From the NCBI GenBank assembly GCA_008360955.1, contig LUCM01009385.1, forward strand, positions 1 to 64,000: a DNA stretch of 64,000 nucleotides, written 5' to 3'. This document shows positions 23,110 through 33,474 of the stretch, piece after piece (within the stretch, counting starts at the first letter, position 1; the number at the start of each line of letters is the position of its first letter). The position numbers were made by a program, and so were the translations under genes. Under the pieces are notes generated by a model, which was given only the letters and a program-made list of their open reading frames with translations, ran no database searches and was not told the origin of the DNA. This DNA comes from Fasciolopsis buskii. Its lineage: Eukaryota; Platyhelminthes; Trematoda; Plagiorchiida; Fasciolidae.

Positions 23110-23300
23110 CTGAACATACGAGTTACTGTAAGCCACACAATGGTCAATGTCGGCAAACAGTGGATTGGATATCAGGGCCAAATGACGTAAGGAGTATGTT
23201 GAAAAATCGATGAGCCATGCAATAGTTTTTATTGTGAATGATATAATGTTAATAACACAACGTTGTTGGCAGATGTAATGCGCCAACGCTTCGACAACGA
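23110..23300 (-). repeat. Terminal repeat associated with a Penelope-like element, minus orientation
   Basis: Read on the minus strand from 23300, the stretch passes through GCATTACATCTGCC, TGTTATTAACATTATATC and ATTCACA, and matches the plus-strand sequence at about 24025-24085 and a further copy near 38.5 kb. It lies upstream of the GIY-YIG fragment in the opposite orientation to the downstream copy. Inverted terminal repeats around Penelope-like insertions are known. Confidence 0.6.
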
Positions 23301-23439
23301 AGATGAAGAAATAAAGTAAGAAAACGGCCTCGGTCGGAATCCCGTACAGACCGGGTACTTCGGAAGCAATAAGAAAGGTTCTCAGTGACTTCGACACACT
23401 TTCTACCTGATGGATAATACAAAGTATTAAAGCGTTACT

Positions 23440-23842
23440 TATCAAGTCGGTGTGCGAGACAAATACAACTGCATCTACAAAATCAGTTGCAAAGAATGCC
23501 CAACAGCATACATTGGACAAACCAGCAGACAATTAATGACACGGATAACAGCATACAGAAGGAAAGAAAAATGCAAACCTTCGGACAAGGCACCCCTATC
23601 AAAACTTGAGCGCGATTTAGCCATCGCTGTACATGCCACAGCAGAGGGACATAGATTATGGAAACCCAAAAGTACTCCAACGTGTATTCAGAACCTGCAC
23701 TGAACGAGAGCTTGCCGAGGCTCTGGCGGTAAGCACCCATTCCACATACATCAATCGGAAAGACGGGGCAGGGATTTTGGAGATATGGACAGCCCTAACA
23801 CCTTTGAGAAACAAACATTCCAAAGGTCACCATGCTAGTTGA
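23440..23842 (+). pseudogene. Penelope-like element, GIY-YIG endonuclease fragment (frameshifted)
   Basis: The frame at 23452-23703 encodes NCIYKISCKECPTAYIGQTS. It has the GIY-like CIY and, ten residues on, the YIG pair of a GIY-YIG nuclease, with the inserted CxxC typical of Penelope-like elements and the following Arg (SRQLMTR). AVHATAEGH fits the mid-domain His block. A frame change at about 23640-23690 leads to a second frame (to 23842) with ERELAEALAVSTHSTYINR, matching the C-terminal part with its acidic residue and the closing Asn-Arg. The nuclease nicks target DNA for retrotransposition. The RT domain that should precede it was not found, so this is a 5'-truncated, frameshifted copy. 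Confidence 0.72.
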
Positions 23843-23959
23843 CCCAACCACCAAGGTGATGCATGGCGTGAAAGGCAACTATTCTCTCACCCGATCCACA
23901 GTTCAAAGTGCACAAATTCACAAACACAGACAACTAAACATCCGTTGGCATGTGAACGT

Positions 23960-24095
23960 TCCCTCAGTCATTGGATTGTAAAACTTGCCTTGAGTAAGAC
24001 TGCCCACGGTAGTCGAAATGTTGACGCATTACATCTACCAACAGCGCTGTGTTATTAACATTGTATCGTTCACAGTGGATCAGATGTTCATCATG
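23960..24095 (+). repeat. Downstream terminal repeat of the Penelope-like element with a decayed hammerhead-like core
   Basis: GCATTACATCTACC and TGTTATTAACATTGTATC correspond to the inverted upstream copy. Just before it GACTGCC-CAC-GGTAGTC folds into a 7-bp hairpin (one G-U pair) followed at once by GAAA, which is stem II plus the second core strand of a hammerhead. The CUGAUGA strand expected before the hairpin is not intact (CTTGAGTAA is in its place). Hammerheads are known in Penelope-like repeats. This one would be inactive. Confidence 0.45.
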
Positions 24096-24384
24096 ACCAG
24101 GTTGTATGAACTGGGGTAAAACTTCAAGGATGCAGGGATGAAAGTGTGAATATCATTAGCGATTAACAGAACAACTGCAGTCGTTCGCGGTTGTCAATAA
24201 AAGGATGACCAATAACAGTCCTTCCTTATGTGACAAAATGAAACAGGAATACACCTACATCGTTATTCTATTGTTTTTTCCCGCTGAAAGGAAATACAAG
24301 GCAAACATGCATAAATCTTCGCATTCAGACTTTATAGGTAAAAGGTCAGCATTTGCAGAGTATCAGAACGAAATCCCTATTAGG

Positions 24385-24637
24385 ACGACATGATACAGCT
24401 GTTCCATGCACTTTAATGATCATCATCAGTAGTTATCCAGCTTGCTCAGCCTAGTATACCAGCCTGGGATAAACGGTTTTGAGTAGAACATCATGGACAC
24501 CAAACTATCCTGACTAACTTTCAAAGATTCACTGAAGTTCAATACCCCGTGATCTGTCACAGATCGGTTACTGGACTGACGTGGTCACAAGCCACTGGAG
24601 CAAGGAAATCTACTCCCGCCATAAACGACATCTAACC
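24385..24637 (-). mobile_element. Decayed Sm-alpha-like hammerhead SINE unit
   Basis: On the minus strand this region follows the left arm at 14978-15282 in order over about 250 bases. The hammerhead part has CUGAUGA kept (minus of 24423-24429) but GAAA changed to GGAA, and the CAGCTGTA stem III/cleavage segment kept. The tRNA-like part is recognisable from the complement of TTTTGAGTAGAAC, and the segments around 24535-24570 and 24605-24632 match the outer arm. Stem I no longer pairs well. The core change should abolish cleavage. It is an older copy of the family. Confidence 0.65.
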
Positions 24638-27600
24638 TCAGGCTTGTTGAGTTAGTCAGGCAGTCAAACTACGAAAATCACATTCCAAGAATTCATTGTA
24701 TTCAAGCTGCCTGCACAGAAGCCATCTACCGTGTGCGTCGTTAATTGTGCACCAGAAGTCTATGATAGTTCAAGTCCGTATAACGTGTGCTGATATTCAA
24801 TAAACCATGATTATTCACTCCGGAGGGCATAAATCCACGAAATTTACCCCAGTCGTCCATTCCAATTTCCATCCCATCACAGGTGACATAGATATAGACT
24901 GCTAACGATTTCTAACAAGCAGAATAAGATATATGGAACTTGGTTTGTTTTCCTCATGATGAGTTAGGTTTTGGTATGACAAAGCGAAATGTTTCGAGGA
25001 ACGTCCATTTTTAAGTTACCAATTTTCATTAAAACAAAAATCTACACAACTAGGTGAATTGGGGAGAAAACTGAGTCCATCAAATCCAAGGTTTAATGTA
25101 ACATCTTCACAGGCTCGAGACTTGAAACTCAGCATGACACTATTCCTCCAGATCTGGAGTGGGCGGAAGATAAGAGGTCAGTCAACTGTAGTTCCTCAGT
25201 TTGTATCACTACCACATGCCCAACTCTCATAGCTTGATGAGTAAAAATCTTTTAAATATTATGTTATCTGATCACGCACGCTTCTGTAAAACAAACTCAA
25301 ACAATGATTAGTGGAAATGGTATCTGCTACTGAACAAAACGATTCAGCTGACCAGTGGTACACTTCCCGGCTACAACCTTAGTTATTTGGCCAAAATTGC
25401 TTCACTACTTATTAATCAGTTTAACTGTTACGTTAAACAGCACCTTCTGAATGCGAATGGTAGAGTTAGGCGATAAAATTCCATTTCACCAGTCGCTTCC
25501 TTTCTTAATGTGAAGATGATGTGAACAGGAAAATGATTTATATTCCCTGTCAAGAAAATCATAAATCCATGATTCGCATTTCCGTTTCCCAAGGTACAGC
25601 CGTTCGATAGAAAGATGGCAAGAGAGACAACCCAGCAGACAAGCAGGCAGACAAAATGACCAAAATTATGGTCGAATCTTGTATTCCAAAATGGGTTTAT
25701 GTTAGTGTGTGCATCCAGATTCATAAAAGCGATATGCACACTAACGTCTTCTAATCCGCCGAATTCCCCATTGCTTGGCAGACATATAAAACTACCCTAT
25801 GGAAATCGTTTTTATGCCCTCGATATCCAACCACTACTGTTCTCACTCAGACTGACAAGATAGTCTTGTCACTCACATTTGCACGAATATGACTCAGTTG
25901 ATTTTATGGCCCATGTGGACTGACGAGCACGGAGATGGCCGCACGAGTGATAGGAGGACTACAGCCTAGGACGATATTCTTAACCTGATGGTCGTAAATG
26001 ATATGTGTTCATCATTCCGTTCACCTGCCTTTTAAAACAGATATTCAGCTGCCCACTGACAGACACAACTAAATCCTCCTCACCCGAGTTGGTCACGCTC
26101 TGCACTGGGATTTACTTTCAAACTTTGCTTATTCCATCCAATCACCAGACAGCAAATCAGGGTGATATTTTGTACTTTATAAAGAGATAACCCCCCATTC
26201 TGTTTGTTTTTCATTTCGCTCACGTTCTCCTCTCCCTACCTTTTCTCCCTTAGTTTACGTCCACTTTCACACCGCACATTTCCGAAGTGTCGGCTGCGAC
26301 AACTTGAACAACCAATTGGGAAGAATGCAGAGAGTGTATTCCTGCAGATTCCATTTTCCTAACGCACTATCCAACTGTATTAGTGCTTCTTATTATTGTC
26401 TGTCCAGGTACACCTTGGAGACAATAAATTTTGTCCAGCAGATAGAAATCAACACCTGCGGACTGACGGATGATATTCATGTTTTAAAAAATGCGTCTGC
26501 AGTGCTTAGCACTTTCCGTAGTTTATTCTGTCGGCTAACAAAACTGAAAGCCCATGGGTAGAGAAAGCCAGTGAACCACGTTGATGCACGGAGATTCCAT
26601 TACCAGATCCATAATTGCTCTTCCTCTCGGAAAGGAGGGAAAAATGGTGGACTGAACCCATACACAAGGCGTCGTCCATATTCTACTTTACCCCGATAGG
26701 CGGACATTATCTAGCGTTTTGGTTGTTTAAGTGTTTATTCAACCGATACGAAGCGGAGTAAAACCCATAACATTTTCGCCTTTTTGTGTTTCACACAGTG
26801 AGGTCTCAGTTATCTTTATGACAGTTTTCTGGAATCTAACACCGGGTTAGCATCATTTATATTTGTTTTGCTATTTTGGTGGGTTTTTCACAAAGTGTAT
26901 TGTTTGCCATTTTACGACCGGCGGACAGCCTGCTGCTGTAACCATGCCACCAGTGGTTCTGAACTTGAGCGGGAGAAATGGGTGTTAATAGGATCATCTT
27001 GGTTTCAGTTTTTGCTTGCGACCAAGATTTTATGTGCATCATTCCACTGTTGGATCAGCATTGCTACTATTAGTTTTAGCGGCACCAAGGGGCAAAGGGA
27101 TCTTATCCTTTGAATGCGAAGCCTGTGCTTAGTGGTTTATTTGCACACAGGTAAGAGCACTGACCTTCAAAACGTATGTGTTCAACTAAAGTGACGCAAG
27201 CTAGCCAAGGATGAGTTATTTGCTTGACTATATTGGGAAAACCGTTCCTTCTTAAGGATTACAACTACCAGAAAGTGTTTGATTATGTCAAAGTTCTTGC
27301 AACCATTTTCAAGCTAACTTCTATACATTAATTTTTGACCAAAGCAATATTTTCTAACTACCATAAGTAAAAAATAAAATCTGATAGAAATCCAGCTTCC
27401 GAGTTCACGGCCAATGAGCAAGCTACTAGATTTTTTCAGTTCAACGAATTAGGCATCGATCTTGTGGCAGCAGTGCCACAATTAATAGTGGGGATATATG
27501 GATTTGTATTCTCGTATCTCTGCTCGCAACTAAACCAAGGACTCTCAGGTTTCATAATGTTCTGACAACAATAATTTTCTAACGAAGAAACCATAGGACA

Positions 27601-29720
27601 AAGGCGCTGCCTATTAAACAGCTGAAATAATGACCCAGTTTGACGAAAAAAAAACGGTCCAGTGGGTGAATAAGAAGAAATAGCGGAAGAATATGATTCT
27701 ATTCGGGAAATGTGTCGACACGATCAAAGTAGCCTTTTAATTACATTTTTTCCTCGAGTGATCCAACCCACCGATGCCAGACGTGACGTAACTAGAAAGT
27801 ACTTAGGACACTATGTTTGAAGCATCGTAAACGTAAATTCCCACCGTACTCACTAGTTTTCTAAGCCATACACAACAGTACCAGTCTAAACACATTGGCC
27901 ATTGGAGTAACTATATCATCCACCATTTGGCTTATTCTTTCAAATATTGCACTCACGCTTTGGGGTTAAAGCAAAGTATATGCCTACACATGAAATTCAT
28001 TTTGAGTACGGTCATTGTGTTTGATATCATACTGATATCCTAATGTACTTTTCTTAGCATACTCTCGGAATCAACTATCTCTGCTCCACCCGTTTGTGTG
28101 GTAGTCTTGTCGCTCCTGGACTACCACACACAAGAAAGAATTAACTGATGAACACCGAGAATAAGATAACTGAAGGTAAAATCTAATGTTACCGAGCGGG
28201 GCATTTTTCTTAGAGAAAAATGATATAAATGTCGAATAAATGCAGTGTGCAACCACGTGTCAGAATTGACTGAATCAGACACTGCCCAAACTCATCCAAG
28301 AATGTATACCTTAGTCGACAAACCGACTCTATTAATTCTGTCTCCATTTAGTCAAGCTTAGAGGGTTTTGAAGACAATCTATTTCTGGGATTAATTTAGT
28401 AATTAAGATTTGATCCCGACGGTTGTTGTGGTTATTTTTGCTTAAATTTCGAGTTGTCATGCTCGATGATGTACAGAAGTGTACCCAACAGACGATGATA
28501 ATTAATAGGATAGCTACCAGTTAGTTCTCCTGCTATCGGTTGCTAAACCTCTGTGTGAGGTAGTGCTGGAGTCATCCTGAGAATGGTTCCAAGTCTGCTG
28601 CAGTGGTCACGTTGTCTACAGTCCCTTGGACGTTCTATATGATAATTCGCTATTTCTTGTCAAACTCCACGAAAGCATCTATACGTGGGTTAATGACAAG
28701 ATGAAATCCGTGTATCGTCTCAACAAAAATAATCCATGGCGGTCTACCGGGCATCCATGTGCAGGATCAACTATGCCGGGGCCTAGAAAGTTTAATATTT
28801 GGACCCAATCAACATTTCTTGGATTTACCCAGTCTCCATAATAATATCACTACGTTTAATCGAACTACATTTTGTGTCCAGCCGCCTGTAAGGTACTTCC
28901 GTTAAATGAATCTGAGCAACCAACGGAAGCAAAATTATTTTGGAAAACAGAAAACGCAGCTTTACAAGCTTTTGAACTAAATTAATGTTGCCGGTTAACC
29001 GTCGCAAAAAGACTACCAATTCATCGGGCCTGTCGGTAATAAGGAGACGCTTCCATGACGTTTGCAGATGAGCTCAATGCGTGTGACGCAGGTATGAACT
29101 TGTCAACTCCTTGAAGTTGTTAGTAGGTCGCAGAATAATCACCCACAACTATACGCAACAACCAAATCTTTCTGGTCTCTTACTATCTGGGATACACTTT
29201 GAAGTGCATCTTTAAAGAAATAGAATATTCAACTCTTGCCTTCAATTTGCTTTCCAATAAGTGTATTAATTTGGCCGATACCAGTGGAATTACCTTAGAC
29301 TTATTCTGCCGCAATTCATCAACGGGAGACTCGTGGCTCGCGGCAGTAATAAGCGTCGTGCAAATTTAGTGTTAATTTTGTCCCCACGGGAAGGATCGAC
29401 AACCTCGTGCTGTTCGAGATGAATGCAACATCACAGAGACTGGTGCAAGATTGTCTATCAGTATAAGGACAACAAAAATTGTTCAATTCATCATTTTTTT
29501 AATCGAACGTTTTTATCACTGTTATGTTCGAAATATAATTCCCAACAGAGCCACGCGTATAACAACTGTCGTCTGGCATTTGTAGTACGGAAGAGGTAAA
29601 ATGTGCATACTAGTTTATTAAGTGCAAGTAACAGCAGCGCATGAACCATATTAAAATGAAATGTATACCGAGTCAGGAATGATAGAGCACAGTCAATGAA
29701 GTGCGAAAACGCCGTTTAAA
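24638..29720. other. No recognisable gene
   Basis: About 5 kb with only short frames. Near 27100-27190 GCTTAGTGGTT, GAGCACTGACCTTCAAAACG and TGTTCAACT have the flavour of a degraded tRNA-derived SINE head, but the A and B boxes are poor. A perfect short hairpin near 28.1 kb is listed separately. Confidence 0.4.
28095..28132. repeat. Short perfect inverted repeat (12-bp stem, 12-nt loop)
   Basis: TGTGTGGTAGTC is followed after TTGTCGCTCCTG by its exact complement GACTACCACACA. Weaker complementarity (CTCGG at about 28064 and CCGAG at about 28157) continues outward. It could be a MITE remnant or chance. It is too short for an animal pre-microRNA by its core alone. Confidence 0.4.
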
Positions 29721-29724
29721 CGAA

Positions 29725-29940
29725 CGAGGTCGGCTGACTTTATCTTTTTATCCACCTTCCACCTTTCAACTCCTCTAATGCTGTACGCCGTACTTCAGTA
29801 GGAGGTGGAAGTCAGCAGAGGACTGACCATTTGGGAAATTGATGTCAACGAGGGGACTCGAACCAGGAACATTGAACGTGAATTACCAGAATATTCACCT
29901 CTTGACCACCTCCGGATGCCCGAGGTCACATCGTTAAATT
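29725..29940 (-). mobile_element. tRNA-derived SINE-like copy
   Basis: The minus strand has an A box TGGTCAAGAGG (29908-29898) and a B box GGTTCGAGTCC (29864-29854), both fitting consensus. The tRNA-unrelated part downstream includes CAGTCCTCTGCTG, which also occurs as CAGCCCTCTGCTG in the plus-strand copy at 37.1 kb, and both end in an AAAGATAAA-type stretch, so they are one family. The tRNA of origin was not determined. Confidence 0.65.
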
Positions 29941-31038
29941 AAAAAAAAATGAATAAGCTGGTCAGACTTTTGTGCACCACAATTATTATATAGCATAAAT
30001 AAGTAGTCTCCGGTGATAGCGTTACTCGTCGCAGATCGATTACCTTTACTTTACACTAAGATCCCTTGTAAGTTTTATGTTGACTTCTCACTAAATTGCA
30101 TCTTCCTTGTAGAAGTAGTTAACGCATACAATGATCACCAGTGAATATTTATGCCTACGTGTCTCTTGCGAGTTTCAGCATCGACAAGTTGTTCAATGTT
30201 TACGCTAGCTTCGTCGATTGCATGATGAGCAACTGCTTGTCCAAAAGAATAATTGCATAACAGGCTTCATTGCGTAGTTGACTGCACAAGTTGGTAAAGG
30301 CTTGGCCGTACTAGGTTAGGCGAATAAATTTTATTCCTCGCTTTGTGAAGTGAAAAAGGAGCAGCTGGACAATATCAGTAAATGTTGAGAGAACACCATA
30401 TGAGAAAGAAAGGAGAGAAATCATATCAGTTTGGAAAGTTTTTCTGTGTGTTAGACCATTTAAATCGAATGGATACCGTTCTTTGTCATTATGTTGAAGT
30501 ATCATTGCAGCAAGTGATTAAGTGAACTGACGTCCGTCTAAACTACAAATTGGAAAAGTGAAGAAAAAGAATAAGTGGAAGGCAATGTTTGATCGAAATA
30601 GATGACTATTGCCCGAACAGTAAGTGACAGCCGAAGTAAGGCATACGCCAAAAAAATAATAACTTTTACTATAGCCAGGGAAGACAATGGTATTTAGTAA
30701 CCATCCATAAAAGTTGCTGACGCAGTGTACCAATCCATTTTTCATGTATTCTGAAATTCTCGTTAAACTCAGCAATATCCTCATCGTTATTCACTATAGT
30801 AATAACACTGCTTCCGTGTGGAACGACAAATTCCATTAGACTGCGAATATGGTTGGAAACATTTTGTTTCCCTATAGATTTTGAGGGTTTCCTTTTAGGA
30901 CGACAGTTTGCTTAACACGTAATTATTTCTTATAAATTAGTAAAAGTAACTTTGGACAAGGTTTATTCGAAATATAAGTGAATTAGTAATTACAGGAAGT
31001 TGGAGATTCGATTTGTTTCGCATATGATAAATCGCATG
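29941..31038. other. No recognisable gene
   Basis: AT-rich sequence with short frames only. Confidence 0.4.
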
Positions 31039-31062
31039 CTATCATCATCATCATCATCATCA
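31039..31062. repeat. (ATC)n microsatellite
   Basis: About seven tandem ATC units, followed by AACATCC. RTE-like elements in this window end in ATGATG-type repeats, so on the minus strand this tract could be the tail of another, opposite RTE copy. No flanking RTE body was recognised. Confidence 0.6.
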
Positions 31063-32092
31063 ACATCCGGATTGCCATTAGGAAGCCTCGGCTCCATCCG
31101 TGCATCTTGATCAAAACTAGGGTTTGAGTTTTGGACTAGATGTCGTTAGATGTACTACAATCGTGACTTTAGCTTATACGTAGACTGTGAAGTGTTACCC
31201 AATTTGTGGTTACTATTTTGTGTTTACTTTTTGACTTTTAACTCACATTTTACTGTTTGGAAATTGGCTGGCTCTGATGCTGGCTATTTATCCGCTACAC
31301 CCAAACTGTCACAACGAGACTACACCTTGACTTGTGTGCCGCCATGATGCAGCGAGCTATACAGGATGGTTTATCTCAAGCCGAAGATCCAATCATGCCT
31401 GGAAGGTCAATGGATAGAGGCCTAACGAAGTAGTCTCCTGGTCCCCCAAGTTGGGGGTTGATCTGAGTTAGCAGCTCAGTCGGAAAAACGAGTGGAAGAC
31501 TAATTGATCCAAGTAGATAGGCGCCCACTCAGCTAATCCCCGCTGCCTTGCGGTCAGGTTCTTGTGATAACCAAAGGCTTTGGTTGAGAACCCTAATCGT
31601 TATTCTGCTTAGTGACTAGACTCCATAGCAGTACCCGTCCATAAATCCCCATGAGTTACACGCCTACAAATAATTCCATACTGCAACGGCTATTGCGCAG
31701 GATAATCAGGACCGCACTGTCCATTGAATCGAGCGGGGTGGGTAGTGATAAGTATGCTACTGCTCAGAGTTCTCTCTCTTTTATTCAACCTGTCTCTTCC
31801 GTCTCCAACTCAATCTGTTTGTCCCTTCTGCCTACCCATTGTATCTCCATTGATAACACGCCCGATACTCGCAACGGTTCACTGTCAAATAGTGTAGTAA
31901 ATGGTTTCCAGTCTGTTAGCTCACATTTTCTCAAGCCTCGTCAGCCTCTGAATCTCGGTTTCTTCAATGTGCGCACTTTAATGCAGGCTGGCCAACGCGT
32001 GTTTGGCTCTGACAGTGGACTGACTCACTTTTGATTGATGTCTGCTGTGTGAGCGAAACACGAATTCATGATTCGAGTAGAGTAATTCAGCT

Positions 32093-32849
32093 AACTGCGC
32101 CAAACGTCTCGTCAAGATATTTTCTTCGCGCTTCAGGAGACGAAGCAGCTCAAGCTGTGGATCAACGTGGTTTAGGAATAGTCTTGAGTGAGAAGGCTGA
32201 AGCAGCCCTTTTAGATTGGATCCCAGTCAACAGTCGCTTGTGTGCCATGAGACTGCAGGGATCAGTCGGTTTCCTAAAGGATAGTAGTGTCAAGCGTAGT
32301 GTATTTGTTATCTCAGCATGCGCTCCAACAGACTGCAGCACTGATATGGAGAAAGACGAATTTTACGATAACCTCGTCACTCTTGTTCGGAAGAGCAAAC
32401 GCTCTGACATTGTAGTGGTAGCAGGTGATTTTATTGCACAAGTTGGAAAACCGAGTGCATCGGAGTCCTGNAACTGCGCCAAACGTCTCGTCAAGATATT
32501 TTCTTCGCGCTTCAGGAGACGAAGCAGCTCAAGCTGTGGATCAACGTGGTTTAGGAATAGTCTTGAGTGAGAAGGCTGAAGCAGCCCTTTTAGATTGGAT
32601 CCCAGTCAACAGTCGCTTGTGTGCCATGAGACTGCAGGGATCAGTCGGTTTCCTAAAGGATAGTAGTGTCAAGCGTAGTTTATTTATTATCTCAGCATGC
32701 GCTCCAACAGACTGCAGCACTGATATGGAGAAAGACGAATTTTACGATAACCTCGTCACTCTTGTTCGGAAGAGCAAACGCTCTGACATTGTAGTGGTAG
32801 CAGGTGATTTTATTGCACAAGTTGGAAAACCGAGTGCATCGGAGTCCTG
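32093..32849 (+). repeat. 378-bp direct duplication around a single N (assembly join)
   Basis: 32093-32470 and 32472-32849 are equal in length and differ at only two bases (32301 G versus 32680 T; 32307 G versus 32686 A), with an N exactly between. Two contig ends from the same locus, perhaps two haplotypes, were probably placed side by side instead of merged. Confidence 0.9.
32471..32471. other. Assembly gap (single N)
   Basis: The only ambiguous base noticed in the window, placed at the junction of the 378-bp duplicate. Confidence 0.95.
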
Positions 32850-33474
32850 TTCAGGCGGACGAGGCGCCTTGCTTGCACAGCGAACAGACAACGGAGAAAG
32901 ACTTCTCCAATTCTGTGCAGATAATCATTTATTCCTAACCAGTGCAAATTTCCGACACAGTTCGCGTCGCACAGCGACGTGGCGTTCTAACTCGACAGGT
33001 ACTTTGAGTCAGATTGACCATATTGCAGTTAGCTACCGTTGGCGTGGTTTGGTCGAGAACTGTAGATCATACTGGACCACGTACGTCGAATCGGACCATG
33101 CGTTAGTTTTAATGCGATTTTTGCTGCAGCTGAATGGCCATCGACGCAGGCCACAAATCCGATTGGCTGTGGAACGTTTGTCTGATTCGGCTGTTCGCAA
33201 CAGCTACGAACAGAAACTATCCAAGGGACTAAGAACTCCAAAGAGCGGCAATGTTAGCGAGCAGTGGGATCAAATTAAGCAGGCTATGCATTTGACAGCG
33301 AATTTCGCCTGTGGTCCTAGATCTAGCGGTCATCAAAAACACTGGATCTCTCAAGCGTCGCTAATTCTAATGGAGCAAAAATACGAGCTGCCTAACTGCA
33401 AGGAAATGAATAAGATGCGTCGGCAATTGCAGCGTCAGTTGACCATAAGCCTTAGGATTGACCGCGAAAATTGA

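Larger units (their letters stand above)
31948..33474 (+). pseudogene. RTE endonuclease domain, frameshifted and artefactually duplicated
   Basis: The AP-endonuclease blocks appear in order: FFNVRTL (from 31951), SETRI after a frameshift near 32030 (about 32050), SACAPTD, AGDFIAQVG (the GDFN block) and finally QIDHIAV with ESDHALV near 33090, where the catalytic His lies. The middle 378 bases appear twice around a single N at 32471, so the reading is interrupted there. If the duplicate is removed the frame continues. The enzyme would nick DNA at the target site to prime reverse transcription. A TGA at 33472-33474 ends this frame ahead of the RT. Confidence 0.78.

Noticed and set aside
23104..23532. 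142-residue hydrophobic frame on the minus strand
   Set aside because: It is antisense to the Penelope-like repeat and GIY-YIG start, and has no membrane-protein family signature.
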